Origin: an uncultured Paracoccaceae bacterium
GTDB lineage: Bacteria > Pseudomonadota > Alphaproteobacteria > Rhodobacterales > Rhodobacteraceae
Length of the DNA: 64,000 nt
Direction of reading: 5' to 3'
Assembly: GCA_947492585.1 (NCBI GenBank)
Contig: CANLND010000014.1
Span: 43,956-107,955 of the forward strand
Part shown: one piece after another, positions 53,095 through 63,296 of the stretch
Position numbering within the stretch: position 1 is the stretch's first letter
How the letters are laid out: each line of letters begins with the position of its first letter
Notes under the pieces: generated by a model
The model's database searches: none
What the model was told of the DNA's origin: nothing
What the model saw: the letters and a program-made list of their open reading frames with translations, nothing else
Program-made: the position numbers and the translations under genes

Positions 53095-53561
53095 GCGACG
53101 TTCCTTTTTTTCCACAGCCAGGCTGCGGTGCACCAGATCACAATCTCAGCGCCAAAACTCCAATGTAAAACAAACGACCACACCCAATGGTTCTGTGACG
53201 CAGGCACTGTGATCCAATGATATAGGTGATCACTAAACGGCGCCCCCCACAGGATCCCGCCGCTGACCGTATCAAGAAGAAGATGCAGTAACAAACCCGC
53301 AAAAAAGGTTAGGGCAATCCCCAAATATGTCTGCGCGCAACGTGCGACCAGCGGCAGCGAAATCGCAGCCACACCCGCCCAGAACAACGGAATATGCACC
53401 CAATACCGATGATGATGGACCTGCCCCTGATCCACAAAGTGAAACCAGATCATATCCAAATCCGGGAGCACCGCACCAATCATGGCCGCCGCCATGCCCC
53501 AGCGCAGCTTGGGCACCAGACGCCCAAGAACGTACCCAGACGGTAAATGCGCGGTCAACAT
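53091..53561 (-). CDS. YdjM-like membrane-bound metal-dependent hydrolase
   Basis: A 156-residue protein from the ATG at 53561 (AAAGAG upstream), with about four membrane helices. It keeps the family's metal-ligand pattern: an early His (MLTAHLPSGYVL), GAVLPDLDMIWFHF, HHHRYWVH and LLLHLLLDTVSGGILW. Members of this family are predicted membrane hydrolases whose substrates are mostly unknown; some relatives act on lipids. It sits inside the rhamnose operon between rfbB and rfbD and overlaps rfbD, so it is transcribed with the pathway even though it has no known role in making dTDP-rhamnose. Confidence 0.78.
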   Translation of the reverse strand: MLTAHLPSGYVLGRLVPKLRWGMAAAMIGAVLPDLDMIWFHFVDQGQVHHHRYWVHIPLFWAGVAAISLPLVARCAQTYLGIALTFFAGLLLHLLLDTVSGGILWGAPFSDHLYHWITVPASQNHWVWSFVLHWSFGAEIVIWCTAAWLWKKRNVA

Positions 53562-53614
53562 CGTGTCAGCTCTTTCATTTTGTCCCACATAGCCCCTCAG
53601 GAGTCGCCCTCTTT

Positions 53615-54667
53615 TCAGGTCTTCACGCCCAATCGCTGCCCCACCCCATCGCGGGTCTGCAAGGCGCGCCACCAGGCTTCATTGTCCAGATACCATTGCA
53701 CGGTTTTTTCCAGACCTTCTTCCACCGTTACCGATGGGCGCCAGCCCAGCTCATTGCGCAGGCGGCTGGGATCGATGGCATAACGCGCATCATGGCCCGG
53801 GCGATCCGTCACAAAGCAGATCTGCTCGGTGTAGGACTGACCGTCGCGGCGCGGGCGTTTGGTGTCCAGAATAGAGCAAAGCGTTTTCACCAGATCGAGG
53901 TTCGAGCGCTCGTTTTCACCGCCAATGTTATAAGACCGCCCCAGCGCACCCTTTTGCAGCACCAACAGCAGCGCCTCGGCGTGGTCTTCGACATACAGCC
54001 AATCGCGCACATTGGAGCCATCACCGTAAATCGGCAGCGCTTTGCCCGCCAGCGCGTTCAAAATCACCACCGGGATCAGTTTTTCCGGGAAATGATAAGG
54101 GCCGTAATTGTTAGAGCAATTGGTCAGCACCACCGGCAGACCGTAGGTTTCGGCCCAGGCCCGCACCAGATGATCACTGGCGGCCTTACTGGCGGAATAG
54201 GGCGAGCGCGGATCATAGGCGGTGTCTTCGGTGAACATCACCGCCGGGTCATCAGGCAGGCTGCCATAGACCTCATCGGTGGAAATGTGATGAAAGCGAA
54301 AGCCGGCGGGTTTGCCGGTTTCAATCCAGTATTTGCGCGCGGCCTCCAGCATATTGAAGGTGCCGGTGATATTGGTTTCAATGAAATCGCCGGGGCCGTC
54401 AATCGACCGGTCCACATGGGATTCTGCCGCCAGATGCATCACCGCATCGGGCTGATGGGCGGCAAAAATCCGATCCAAAGCCGCACGATCCCGAATATCA
54501 GCCTGTTCAAAGGCATATAACGCACTGTCTGCCACCTCGGCCAGATTGTCCAAACAGGCCGCATAGGTCAGCGCATCCAGATTGATCACGTGATGGCCCG
54601 CCCGTACCGCCTGGCGCACCACGGCTGAACCAATGAAACCCGCTCCGCCGGTCACCAAAAGCTTCAT
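53615..54667 (-). CDS. rfbB: dTDP-glucose 4,6-dehydratase
   Basis: A 350-residue enzyme from the ATG at 54667 (AGGA seven bases before). The NAD loop is [20 protein letters not shown]. The conserved [14 protein letters not shown] and the catalytic [14 protein letters not shown] are present, as are [14 protein letters not shown] and [14 protein letters not shown], typical of RmlB. It forms dTDP-4-keto-6-deoxyglucose. The start is four bases after the rfbC stop. Confidence 0.96.
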   Translation of the reverse strand: MKLLVTGGAGFIGSAVVRQAVRAGHHVINLDALTYAACLDNLAEVADSALYAFEQADIRDRAALDRIFAAHQPDAVMHLAAESHVDRSIDGPGDFIETNITGTFNMLEAARKYWIETGKPAGFRFHHISTDEVYGSLPDDPAVMFTEDTAYDPRSPYSASKAASDHLVRAWAETYGLPVVLTNCSNNYGPYHFPEKLIPVVILNALAGKALPIYGDGSNVRDWLYVEDHAEALLLVLQKGALGRSYNIGGENERSNLDLVKTLCSILDTKRPRRDGQSYTEQICFVTDRPGHDARYAIDPSRLRNELGWRPSVTVEEGLEKTVQWYLDNEAWWRALQTRDGVGQRLGVKT

Positions 54668-54671
54668 GCGC

Positions 54672-55238
54672 TTATCCTTTCCACACAAAAGGACTGTCAA
54701 AATCCGCCAGTCTGGGCGCGGCGGCGTCTTTGTCCGACAAGATCACCGCCCCGTCACGGGCCACATCATGGCCCCAGTTCACCCCGCAGCTGTCCCAGGC
54801 CACGGCGCCATCACAATCCGGCGCGTAATAATCGGTGCATTTATAGATGATTTCAGTATGGGGCTGGCGGGTGATGAACCCATGCAAAAACCCGGCAGGC
54901 ACCAGCAGCTGGCGGCCATTTTCTGCCGACAGTTCAACCCCAAAACCCTGCCCATAGGTGGGCGAGCCTTTGCGAATGTCCACCGCCACATCAAACAACG
55001 CCCCCTGACCACAGCGGATCAATTTGTCCTGCGCATGGGGGGGGGCCTGAAAATGCAATCCGCGCACCGTGCCCACCTCGGCCGACATCGAATGATTGTC
55101 CTGCACAAAATTATACTCCAGCCCCTGCGCTGCCATCCGCTGCTGGTTCCAGCTTTCGCTGAAAAACCCACGGGCATCACCAAATCGTTGGGGGGTGAGG
55201 ATCACCACACCGGACAGGGGCGTCTGTTCTAACAACAT
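54672..55238 (-). CDS. rfbC: dTDP-4-dehydrorhamnose 3,5-epimerase
   Basis: A 188-residue cupin enzyme from the ATG at 55238 (GGAAGA upstream). It carries [18 protein letters not shown] with the catalytic His, [17 protein letters not shown] before it, and [20 protein letters not shown] with the tyrosine-containing end [15 protein letters not shown]. It epimerises positions 3 and 5 of the keto sugar. It is the first gene of the rhamnose operon, so the promoter should lie in the 429-base region that follows it on the plus strand. Confidence 0.95.
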   Translation of the reverse strand: MLLEQTPLSGVVILTPQRFGDARGFFSESWNQQRMAAQGLEYNFVQDNHSMSAEVGTVRGLHFQAPPHAQDKLIRCGQGALFDVAVDIRKGSPTYGQGFGVELSAENGRQLLVPAGFLHGFITRQPHTEIIYKCTDYYAPDCDGAVAWDSCGVNWGHDVARDGAVILSDKDAAAPRLADFDSPFVWKG

Positions 55239-55667
55239 CTTCGTCTTCCAAATAAATTTCCGGGGCGCAGGTCCACCCGTAAAAGCTTCGTGCAGGCTTG
55301 CCAACACAGATTGCAGATCGGACGCGCGCGTCTGTCAACTCTACACCCTATGGCAAAGTTTGCGAGGACCTCCGGAAATCACCGCCCCCAGAAGATTCGC
55401 ACAAAACGTAATAAAACGATCGCCAAAGTGTTGTGAAATGTTCATATATGTCCCCCCGAAAACTTCGCCTCGCGACCCACATCACCCTCAAATCAAAAAT
55501 ACTGCTGAAAAATTGAACTGTACGGAAGAAATCCGCCTATTATGCAGTTTTAGGTAGGCAAGATCCGCCCATGTTGATTAAAACTCAAATCATCTTTTAG
55601 CCAAATCCATTTTTGGGATCAGCCAAGGGCTTGAACAACCTAAAAGTGTGATCGGAGTCGACAACAC
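55239..55667. other. Divergent promoter region of the rhamnose operon and the exoY-like gene
   Basis: These 429 bases contain no gene. It is AT-rich at 55,400-55,620. The imperfect dyad GGAAGAAATCCGCC near 55,525 and several TTGA words are visible, but no promoter passes both hexamer and spacing tests. CGGAG lies ahead of the exoY-like ATG. Confidence 0.5.
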
Positions 55668-56318
55668 ATGAGCGCCAGTGACATCCAAGATCTGCATCAG
55701 ATCGCGAAGCCTCCATTATATGCTTTACTGGGCAAGCGGTTGCTTGATGTTGTGTTGGTTCTCGTGGCTGCGCCCGCCATTGTGCCCATTGTTCTTTTGC
55801 TGGCGATTGGCGTGGGGCTGGATCTGCGCAACCCGTTTTATTGCCAGAAACGCATCGGTCGCAATGGCCAGGAGTTCACCCTGTGGAAGCTGCGTTCGAT
55901 GGTGCATAAGGCCGACGAAAAGCTGGACGCCTATCTGGATGCCAACCCCGAGGCCCGCAGCGAATGGGACGAAAAGCAAAAACTGGCCAACGATCCCCGG
56001 ATCACCCGCTTTGGTCATTTCATCCGCAAAACCTCGCTGGATGAGCTGCCGCAGTTCTGGAATGTGCTGATCGGAAATATGAGCCTGGTTGGCCCGCGTC
56101 CGATGATGGTCAGCCAAAAGGATCAATACCCCGGACAAGACTATTATGCCCTGCGTCCCGGCATCACCGGCAGCTGGCAAGTCTCTGCACGCAATGAAAG
56201 TTCTTTTGCAGAACGGGCCCAGTTCGATAGCAGCTATCGCCGCGATCTGTCATTAAAAACGGATCTGAAACTGCTGAGCGCCACCGTGCGTGTTGTGCTG
56301 CGCGCCACCGGAACATAA
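55668..56318 (+). CDS. exoY: ExoY-like undecaprenyl-phosphate sugar-1-phosphate transferase
   Basis: A 216-residue priming transferase. A single hydrophobic hairpin-like helix lies at about 24-48. It has the basic [20 protein letters not shown], the catalytic [20 protein letters not shown] with VGPRPMM, and the end [20 protein letters not shown], which matches the ExoY/WbaP catalytic domain. S. meliloti ExoY uses UDP-galactose; the sugar used here cannot be read. It is the third priming enzyme of the window and stands alone on its strand, divergent from the rhamnose operon. It would serve either the ExoF/Wzy group at the left or the Wzc/Wza group. Confidence 0.9.
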   Translation: MSASDIQDLHQIAKPPLYALLGKRLLDVVLVLVAAPAIVPIVLLLAIGVGLDLRNPFYCQKRIGRNGQEFTLWKLRSMVHKADEKLDAYLDANPEARSEWDEKQKLANDPRITRFGHFIRKTSLDELPQFWNVLIGNMSLVGPRPMMVSQKDQYPGQDYYALRPGITGSWQVSARNESSFAERAQFDSSYRRDLSLKTDLKLLSATVRVVLRATGT

Positions 56319-56517
56319 CCGAGAGAGCCCGCGCGGCTCCCGGTCCATTGGATCAAGGGCCGATGGTGACAAAACACGCGCAAATCAGACCCGTCTTTGC
56401 ACATCAATACGGCTGTCACGGGCATTTTTGACCTCATGCCCGTCATAGGCCAAGGGTTTGATCATATTACGCCCCAAGCGACGCCGCCAAAACCTCCGGC
56501 AGGGTGAAATCTGCGGC

Positions 56518-56733
56518 TCAATAGGCGTCGTCTTCGCGCAGTTCCCGCAGGATCGCCACGGTCAAAACCCCAAAAGCCACCGGCCACAGCAGACACAACA
56601 GCACCCCCAGAGGTCTCCGAGAGGTCTCGGCCGTCAGATGCTGTCTCTCACGCAGGGTCATACAGAGGGCAAACAGCGCCACGCAGCTGTATGAGGCGGC
56701 GAGGGTCATCCAGATCGGATCAAAAGCGTACAT
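56518..56733 (-). CDS. Small membrane protein, function unknown
   Basis: A 71-residue ORF from the ATG at 56733 (GGGGAG nine bases upstream). It has two predicted helices, TLAASYSCVALFALCMTL and LGVLLCLLWPVAFGVLTVAI, and a basic loop RERQHLTAETSRRPLG between them, ending RELREDDAY. It resembles the many small two-helix proteins of unknown role in proteobacteria. It lies 235 bases downstream of the dehydrogenase gene on the same strand. Coding quality is good, but no family is recognised. Confidence 0.5.
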   Translation of the reverse strand: MYAFDPIWMTLAASYSCVALFALCMTLRERQHLTAETSRRPLGVLLCLLWPVAFGVLTVAILRELREDDAY

Positions 56734-56968
56734 ACCGTTCATCTCCCCGTGGTTGCATTCATTTTGCAGTAAATTTGCAAGAAAAGGCAAAAGGAAGATT
56801 AAAATCTGCTAAAAATGTGCAGGAAGATGCCCGATTTATGAAAGTTTCAGCAAAAAACCACCCAAAACACCAAAAAACATATGCGGTTTTTTATAGGCCC
56901 TGTTGACGCGCGCCCAGCCCCTAGGGTTTGGCCCCGCCTTGGCGAGGATTCAAACCCTGGGGATAGAT

Positions 56969-58237
56969 TTACAACCGTGCGTCGCTTTCAGCTGCTGAAA
57001 AACAGGATTTCAGATCATAAAGCACGTGTGGATCGCGCCCGTAGGCCCGCAGCGCCGCCGCCCCTTGGGCCCGGTAGCTGTCATGCGCCACCGCCAGAAC
57101 CACCGCATCATAACACCCCGTCTCTGGGGGATCACACAGGGCGATGCCATATTCACGCTGTGCCGCGGCGGCGTTGGCCTGCGGGTCATGCACATCCACC
57201 TGCAGGCCAAAATCCTGCAATTCGCGGATCAGATGGATCACCCCGGTGTTGCGCAGATCGGGGCAGTTTTCTTTGAAGGTCAGGCCCAGAACCAACACCC
57301 GAGACATCGCGTTGACCGGGATCTGGCGCTGCAGCATCACCTTGACCAGTTCTGCCGCCACATAGGCGCCCATTTGATCATTGATACGCCGCCCGGCCAG
57401 AATAACCTGCGGATGATGGCCCAGGCTTTCCGCCTTATGGGTCAGGTAATAGGGATCCACGCCAATGCAGTGCCCCCCCACCAGACCGGGACGGAAGGGG
57501 AGGAAATTCCATTTGGTGCCCGCCGCCCGCAACACGGCGTCGGTGTCCAGCCCCATGCGATGAAAGATCTGGGCCAGTTCATTGACCAGCGCAATGTTCA
57601 GATCACGCTGGGTGTTTTCGATCACCTTGGCGGCTTCGGCCACTTGGATGCTGTCGGCCTTATAGGTGCCGGCAGTGATGATCTGCCCATATAGCGCATC
57701 CACCCGATCGGCGGCCTCCGGGGTTGAGCCTGATGTCACCTTGGTGATCTGGGGCAGGCGATGTTTGGTGTCACCGGGATTGATCCGCTCGGGACTGTAA
57801 CCGACGTGGAAATCCTGATTCAGACGCAGGCCCGAAAATTGTTCCAGCACCGGCACACAGTCGTCTTCGGTGGCACCGGGGTAAACGGTGCTTTCGTAGA
57901 TCACCAGATCGCCGGGCTTTAGCACCCGTCCCACCGTTTCAGACGCCGCAATCAACGGCGTCAGATCGGGACGTTTGTGGGCATCAATTGGGGTGGGCAC
58001 GGTCACGATATAGATCTGCGCCGCCGCCAAAGCCTGCGCATCAGAACTGACCTCCAGATGGGTCGCCGCCGCCAGTTCACTTGCGCTCACCTCATCGGTG
58101 CGGTCCTCTGCGCGCTCCAGTTCCGCAATGCGCCCAGCATCAATATCAAAGCCCAGCGTTGGGCGGATTTTGCCAAACTCCACCGCCAATGGCAGTCCGA
58201 CATACCCCAGGCCAACCACGGCAATCTTCTGCGTCAT
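56969..58237 (-). CDS. tviB: UDP-N-acetyl-hexosamine 6-dehydrogenase (TviB/WbpA type)
   Basis: A 422-residue NAD-dependent dehydrogenase from the ATG at 58237 (AGGA eight bases upstream). The Rossmann loop VVGLGYVGLPLAVEFGK, the VTVPTPIDAHKRPDLTPL segment, YSPERINPGD and the catalytic cysteine in GLVGGHCIGVDPYYLTHKAE place it in the TviB/WbpA/VipA group. That group oxidises UDP-GlcNAc or UDP-GalNAc to the uronate, unlike the shorter Ugd at 13812. It would supply an amino-sugar uronic acid to one of the polymers. GlmM (58378) and ManC (59867) lie just upstream on the same strand with gaps of 140 and 139 bases. Confidence 0.9.
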   Translation of the reverse strand: MTQKIAVVGLGYVGLPLAVEFGKIRPTLGFDIDAGRIAELERAEDRTDEVSASELAAATHLEVSSDAQALAAAQIYIVTVPTPIDAHKRPDLTPLIAASETVGRVLKPGDLVIYESTVYPGATEDDCVPVLEQFSGLRLNQDFHVGYSPERINPGDTKHRLPQITKVTSGSTPEAADRVDALYGQIITAGTYKADSIQVAEAAKVIENTQRDLNIALVNELAQIFHRMGLDTDAVLRAAGTKWNFLPFRPGLVGGHCIGVDPYYLTHKAESLGHHPQVILAGRRINDQMGAYVAAELVKVMLQRQIPVNAMSRVLVLGLTFKENCPDLRNTGVIHLIRELQDFGLQVDVHDPQANAAAAQREYGIALCDPPETGCYDAVVLAVAHDSYRAQGAAALRAYGRDPHVLYDLKSCFSAAESDARL

Positions 58238-58377
58238 CTGTTTCGTCCTATTTTTCGCCCAAACGGCACGGTGCCTCACCACGATCTAAGCTCCTGCCGC
58301 AGCCTTGCCCAGAGCGCCGCCGCTCACGCAGGCTCACAGCCCGGCGACAGGCTGATCCGGGGGCTGTTCAATCTGGG

Positions 58378-59727
58378 TCAGGCGTGGTTGGAAATGGTGT
58401 CGCAGATCGCGCCAACAACCTCTTTCAGCAAGGCGCCATCATGGCTTTCGCCCATCACCCGCACCAAGGGTTCCGTGCCTGATTTGCGGATCAGCAAGCG
58501 GCCTGATCCCGCCAGCGCCTTTTCGCCCGTGGCGATGGCCTCTTGCACGTCTTTTTGATCCAAAGGTGCACGCCCCGCACCATAGCGCACGTTTTGCAGC
58601 AGCTGTGGCACAGGGGTAAAGCGGCGCAGCAGCTGGCTGGCTTTTTGATCGCTGTCTTTCAGGATCGACAACACCTGCAAACCCGCCATCAGACCGTCCC
58701 CGGTGGTGGCGTGATCGCTCAGCACGATATGGCCGGATTGTTCACCGCCCATGTTGAACCCGCCGCGGCGCATTTCTTCCACCACATAGCGATCCCCCAC
58801 CTGGGTGCGGTTTAGGGTAATGCCCTGTTCGGCCAGATGGGTTTCCAGGCCCAGGTTCGACATCACTGTCGCCACCAAAGTGTTGTGGTTCAATTTGCCA
58901 TCTTTGGCCCAATGAGTGGCCAGCAGCGCCATGATCTGATCGCCGTCCACCACGGTGCCGGTTTCATCCAGCAAAATGATACGATCCGCATCCCCATCTA
59001 GACAGATGCCCAGATCCGCGCGGGTTTCGCGCACCAGTTTGGCCGCCGCATCTGGCTGGGTGGAACCGCAGCCTTTGTTGATGTTGAACCCATCGGGGTG
59101 AATGCCCAAGGGGATCACTTCGGCGCCCAGCTCCCACAGGATTTCAGGCGCGGCTTTATAGGCGGCGCCATTGGCGCAATCCAACACGATGCGCAGCCCG
59201 TTGAACTGCACCCGGCGGTCCACGGTGGTTTTGGCGTATTCCACATAGCGTGTGGCTGAATTGTGCAACTGTGTGGCGCGCCCAATGTCGCCAGAAGGCG
59301 CCTCGGCTGTGCCCGCCAACAATGCATCCACCAGCGCTTCGATGGCCAGCTCATCCTTATCGGAGAGTTTATAGCCATCAGGACCAAAGAATTTAATGCC
59401 ATTGTCATGGTGCGGGTTGTGGCTGGCGGAAATCATCACCCCCAGATCCGCGCGCATCGAGCGCGTCAGCAGCCCCACCGCCGGCGTGGGCAATGGCCCC
59501 AGCATAAACACATCCAAACCCGCCGCCATAAAGCCCGAGGTCAGCGCATTTTCCAGCATATAGCCTGAGCGCCGGGTGTCTTTGCCGATCACCACCCGAC
59601 GGGTCTCCGCGTTTTCCTTGAAATATTGTCCCACAGCGGTGGCCAGCTGCACCATAAAAGGTGCGGTCATCGCGCCGGTGTTGGCGCGCCCACGGATGCC
59701 ATCGGTTCCAAAATACTTGCGGCTCAT
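58378..59727 (-). CDS. glmM: Phosphoglucosamine mutase
   Basis: A 449-residue phosphohexomutase from the ATG at 59727 (AAGGG seven bases before). The N-terminus [18 protein letters not shown], the phosphoserine loop [16 protein letters not shown], the metal loop DGDADRII, the specificity loop [19 protein letters not shown] and the phosphate loop [14 protein letters not shown] are all those of GlmM. It converts glucosamine-6-phosphate to glucosamine-1-phosphate for UDP-GlcNAc. The housekeeping gene is often elsewhere (folP-glmM), so this may be either the only copy or a second one devoted to polymer synthesis; the sequence cannot tell. Confidence 0.94.
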   Translation of the reverse strand: MSRKYFGTDGIRGRANTGAMTAPFMVQLATAVGQYFKENAETRRVVIGKDTRRSGYMLENALTSGFMAAGLDVFMLGPLPTPAVGLLTRSMRADLGVMISASHNPHHDNGIKFFGPDGYKLSDKDELAIEALVDALLAGTAEAPSGDIGRATQLHNSATRYVEYAKTTVDRRVQFNGLRIVLDCANGAAYKAAPEILWELGAEVIPLGIHPDGFNINKGCGSTQPDAAAKLVRETRADLGICLDGDADRIILLDETGTVVDGDQIMALLATHWAKDGKLNHNTLVATVMSNLGLETHLAEQGITLNRTQVGDRYVVEEMRRGGFNMGGEQSGHIVLSDHATTGDGLMAGLQVLSILKDSDQKASQLLRRFTPVPQLLQNVRYGAGRAPLDQKDVQEAIATGEKALAGSGRLLIRKSGTEPLVRVMGESHDGALLKEVVGAICDTISNHA

Positions 59728-59866
59728 CAGGTTACCCTTTTTTCGCTCTTTCTGATGGGCAGCTGTAGGGCGATTGTCCGGCGCTGTCCATTGTTACAGG
59801 GGAGCCGGGCGGGCGTTGTGGCTTTTGCAGCCGCATCCCGCCGGTTTCATCCGCCCAGTGGCAGGG

Positions 59867-61288
59867 TTACCCCCGCGCATAAAGATCTTCATAGCGAATG
59901 ATATCGTCTTCTCCCAGATAGCTGCCGGTCTGCACCTCAATCAGCACCACCGCCACTTTGCCCGGGTTTTCCAGCCGGTGCAGCGCCCCCAGCGGAATAT
60001 AGACTGACTGGTTTTCGCTGAGCAGATGTTCGGTGTCATCGACAGTCACGCGGGCGGTGCCTTCGACCACGATCCAATGTTCAGACCGGTGGTGATGGCT
60101 TTGCAGGGACAGGGCCGCGCCGGGGTGCACATGGATGCGTTTGACCTGAAACCGCTCGCCGATGACCAGGCTTTCGAACCAGCCCCAGGGCCGGTGATCT
60201 TTGGGAAAGGACGTGGCCTGACGGGCGGCTTTGGATGTCAGCGCGCTGACCGCCTGTTTCACATCCTGGGCCCGGCTGGCATCCGCCACCAGCACCGCAT
60301 CCGGCATCGCCACAGCAATGATATCTTTGAGCCCAATGCCCACCACCTGTAGCCCTGCATCCTCAGAGCGCAGCAGGCTGGTGTCACAGTCAATCGCGGT
60401 GGCATTGGCCGAGGTCACCACCCCGCGTGCATCTGGTTCGCTTTCACGCCAGACCGCATCCCAGCCCCCCAGATCCGACCAGCCCGCCGCAAACGGCACC
60501 ACACACAGATTGTCGGCCCGCTCCATCACCGCATAATCGATAGAAATATCGGCAACGCTGTCCCAGGCCGCCGGGTCCAGCCGCAAAAAGCCCAGATCCG
60601 TGCGCCCCTGTTCAACCGCCGCCGCCACCGGCGCGATCAGATCCGGCGCATGGGCCCGAAAGGCCGCGACGATGGTTTTTACTGAAAACAGGAAGATGCC
60701 CGCGTTCCACAGATACCGCCCCGAGGCCAGCATCTGCGCCGCTGTTTCGGCATTGGGTTTTTCCACAAAGCGTTTCAGCGCCTGCGGCTGCGGCGCGCCT
60801 GTGCCGGGATCCTCGGTCAGCTCCAGATAGCCATAGCCGGTTTCAGCATGGGTGGGCGTGATGCCAAAGGTCACCATCTGCCCCGCCCTGGCCGCGGCCT
60901 CTCCGGCCTGCACTGCGGCGCGAAAGGCTGCCGGATCCGGCACCACATGGTCCGACGGGGCCACCAGCATCAGGCCCTCCGGGTCGCTTTGCTCCAGCCA
61001 CAGGGCGGCCGCCAGAACCGCCGGCGCGGTGTTGCGCCCGGTGGGTTCAATCAGGATGGCACCGGGGTCAATGCCCACCTCTTGCAATTGTTCGGTGACA
61101 ATAAAGCGAAAATCAGAATTGGTCAGCACCAGAGGGGGCCCATACCCTGCGCCAGACAGGCGCTGGCTGGAGGCCTGAAACAACGTGGTTTCCCCCACCA
61201 GTGGCACAAACTGTTTGGGGTAGCTCTTGCGCGACAACGGCCACAGCCGGGTGCCAGACCCCCCACATAAAAGAACAGGCGTAATCAT
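59867..61288 (-). CDS. manC: Mannose-1-phosphate guanylyltransferase/mannose-6-phosphate isomerase
   Basis: A 473-residue two-domain enzyme. The N-terminal guanylyltransferase starts with PVLLCGGSGTRLWPLSRKS and has FVEKPNAETAAQML. The C-terminal type II isomerase cupin has HPGAALSLQSHHHRSEHWIV and VYIPLGALHRLENPG. It makes GDP-mannose and, through the cupin domain, may interconvert fructose-6-phosphate and mannose-6-phosphate. With the phosphomannomutase at 37768 this gives a GDP-mannose route. The upstream 342 bases have to hold the promoter. Confidence 0.94.
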   Translation of the reverse strand: MITPVLLCGGSGTRLWPLSRKSYPKQFVPLVGETTLFQASSQRLSGAGYGPPLVLTNSDFRFIVTEQLQEVGIDPGAILIEPTGRNTAPAVLAAALWLEQSDPEGLMLVAPSDHVVPDPAAFRAAVQAGEAAARAGQMVTFGITPTHAETGYGYLELTEDPGTGAPQPQALKRFVEKPNAETAAQMLASGRYLWNAGIFLFSVKTIVAAFRAHAPDLIAPVAAAVEQGRTDLGFLRLDPAAWDSVADISIDYAVMERADNLCVVPFAAGWSDLGGWDAVWRESEPDARGVVTSANATAIDCDTSLLRSEDAGLQVVGIGLKDIIAVAMPDAVLVADASRAQDVKQAVSALTSKAARQATSFPKDHRPWGWFESLVIGERFQVKRIHVHPGAALSLQSHHHRSEHWIVVEGTARVTVDDTEHLLSENQSVYIPLGALHRLENPGKVAVVLIEVQTGSYLGEDDIIRYEDLYARG

Positions 61289-61630
61289 TAAAATAAATTT
61301 CCTCTACCCTGCCGACTGGCCTTTTTTCAACTTATCTCAACATTTTACCCAAAAAGCCAGCCCTGCACAGCTGGCCAAGATCCGGATCTATACCTCTGAC
61401 ACTCAGACCCTCCTTTTGCGCACTGCAGAACGGAGAGAATACGCCCTCTTCAGGTATTTTTTGAGGCAAGTTCTGCTGTTTTTCAGTATCAGAAATTCAA
61501 TTCCCAGCTGAATTCTCGATAGATCCTCGCCACAATGCTGCGGAAACACATCTGTGGCCCTTGCCTGCGTATCAGGGAATGGTAACGATATTTGAAAAAT
61601 GCATAGCCTGCTCCAGAAAGACATACTGAC
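61289..61630. other. Divergent intergenic region, manC and metalloprotease
   Basis: These 342 bases show no gene or clear RNA. It must contain promoters for manC (minus) and the metalloprotease (plus). The ribosome site ahead of ATG 61631 is poor (AAAGA). Confidence 0.5.
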
Positions 61631-63250
61631 ATGGCCGATTATACAGATTACCGCGCCCTTTTATTTGATGGTGAATTCCCCTGGCACCGCGGCAGTGACA
61701 CTATTGAATATGATTACATCACCAGCACCCCGCCAGATTATTACAGCTCTGGCAGCGGATGGCAGGTGGATGACATTTTTTTTCAGGGTTTCCAGTCTTT
61801 GGCGATGGATGCACAACAACGTGCCCTGATGGAACAGGCGGTCGCCCAGTGGAACGATGTGGCCAATGTCAATCTGGTGCAGGGCGGCGGCAACAGCGCT
61901 GATATCGTGATTGGCAGTGCCGATTTTCGCGATGACAGCTTGTTTGGCTTTGCCTGGTTCCCCGATCCCTATGGGCCGGGCGGGTGGCCCGGCGTCTCTG
62001 GTGATGTCTGGGTCAATAGCGGGTCTCAGCTGCAAAACCCGTCAGGCACCGGCCCGATGCTCGGTCATACCAGCTGGCACACCTATCTGCATGAAGTTGG
62101 TCATGCGCTGGGATTGGAACATCCCAATGACAGGCCCAACAATCAAAACACAAATGCCCAGTTCACCGTGATGTCTTATGTCGCGCATCCCTCGCAAGAC
62201 GGGCTGCGCCTGAACGACCAGAGCTGGCCAGTGACGCCGATGCTGTGGGACATCGAAGCCATTCAAAAGCTGTATGGCGCCAACACCGAGACCCACAACA
62301 CCACCACGGTTTATCTCGGCGAGGGTCAGGGCTGGGACGCGGCGGCCGAACGAGCGCTGCAATACGGGAGCGATCAGCTGAAACTGCACGGCGCAGATGG
62401 AAAGCTGCGCGATGTGATGTTTACCATCTGGGATGGCGGCGGCGAAGACCTGCTGGATGCCTCTGATTTTGCACAGGATGCGCAGATTGACCTGCGCGCC
62501 GGACGGTATTCTTCGATTGGGGGCGTTGAAAATAATATCGCCGTCGCCTCTCATGTCGTTGAAAACGGACGTACGGTTAATTTTATCGAACAGGCCTGGG
62601 GCGGCAGCGGGGATGATAAGATCACCGGCAATGCGGCCAGCAACAGCCTGCGCGGCAGCGCTGGCAATGACAGCCTGTTGGGAAATGCCGGGCAGGACAC
62701 GTTGTTTGGCAACGATGGCAATGACAGCCTGCAAGGCGGGCGGGGTCGCGACAGTCTGTACGGCGGCGATGGCCATGATCGCCTGTTTGGCAACAAAGGG
62801 GCGGACTATATTCGCGGCGGCGCACAGGGCGATGTTCTGGGCGGTGAGCACGGGCACGACCGCCTGTCTGGCGGGGCCGGCAATGACCGGCTGTGGGGCC
62901 ATTCCGGCAGAGACACGCTGCTTGGCAATGCAGGCAATGACCGGCTGAAGGGGGGATCCGGCAACGACACGATCAACGGAGGGTCGGGCGATGATCGATT
63001 GATTGGCGACGCGGGCGCGGATCGGTTTGTCTTTAGCAAAGGCCATGATCGCGTGCTGGATTTCAACATCACCGCCGGGGATCACATCAACCTCAGACGG
63101 ATCGACAGCATTGATGATTACGAGGACCTCCTTGCCAACCACCTGCGCGAGACCAACGAGGGCGTGTTGATCGAAAGCGGCACCGGCAGCAGCCTGTTGC
63201 TGTTGGACGTGCAGGCCGACGCGCTCAGCGCGGATCAGTTTTTGTTTTAA
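61631..63250 (+). CDS. Serralysin-type M10 metalloprotease with RTX repeats
   Basis: A 539-residue protein without signal peptide. The zinc site HEVGHALGLEHP (about residue 155) and the Met-turn VMSY (about 180) are those of M10 metzincins. A serralysin C-domain follows: about 15 nonapeptide repeats from GGSGDDKITGN to GGSGDDRLIGD, then a beta segment and the final DQFLF, the type I secretion signal ending. It is predicted to be exported by an ABC/TolC system (not in the window), to bind calcium, and to cleave proteins outside the cell. The N-domain lacks a recognisable propeptide of usual length. Many roseobacters carry such enzymes; here the link to the polymer locus is positional. Confidence 0.93.
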   Translation: MADYTDYRALLFDGEFPWHRGSDTIEYDYITSTPPDYYSSGSGWQVDDIFFQGFQSLAMDAQQRALMEQAVAQWNDVANVNLVQGGGNSADIVIGSADFRDDSLFGFAWFPDPYGPGGWPGVSGDVWVNSGSQLQNPSGTGPMLGHTSWHTYLHEVGHALGLEHPNDRPNNQNTNAQFTVMSYVAHPSQDGLRLNDQSWPVTPMLWDIEAIQKLYGANTETHNTTTVYLGEGQGWDAAAERALQYGSDQLKLHGADGKLRDVMFTIWDGGGEDLLDASDFAQDAQIDLRAGRYSSIGGVENNIAVASHVVENGRTVNFIEQAWGGSGDDKITGNAASNSLRGSAGNDSLLGNAGQDTLFGNDGNDSLQGGRGRDSLYGGDGHDRLFGNKGADYIRGGAQGDVLGGEHGHDRLSGGAGNDRLWGHSGRDTLLGNAGNDRLKGGSGNDTINGGSGDDRLIGDAGADRFVFSKGHDRVLDFNITAGDHINLRRIDSIDDYEDLLANHLRETNEGVLIESGTGSSLLLLDVQADALSADQFLF

Positions 63251-63296
63251 ACCCAACCGCCCTTCTCCGCCGTGCACAGCTGCGGCGGGGAGGGGG

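Noticed and set aside
56881..57276. Plus-strand frame opposite the TviB-type gene
   Set aside because: Pro/His/Arg-rich shadow of the dehydrogenase; no initiation signal.
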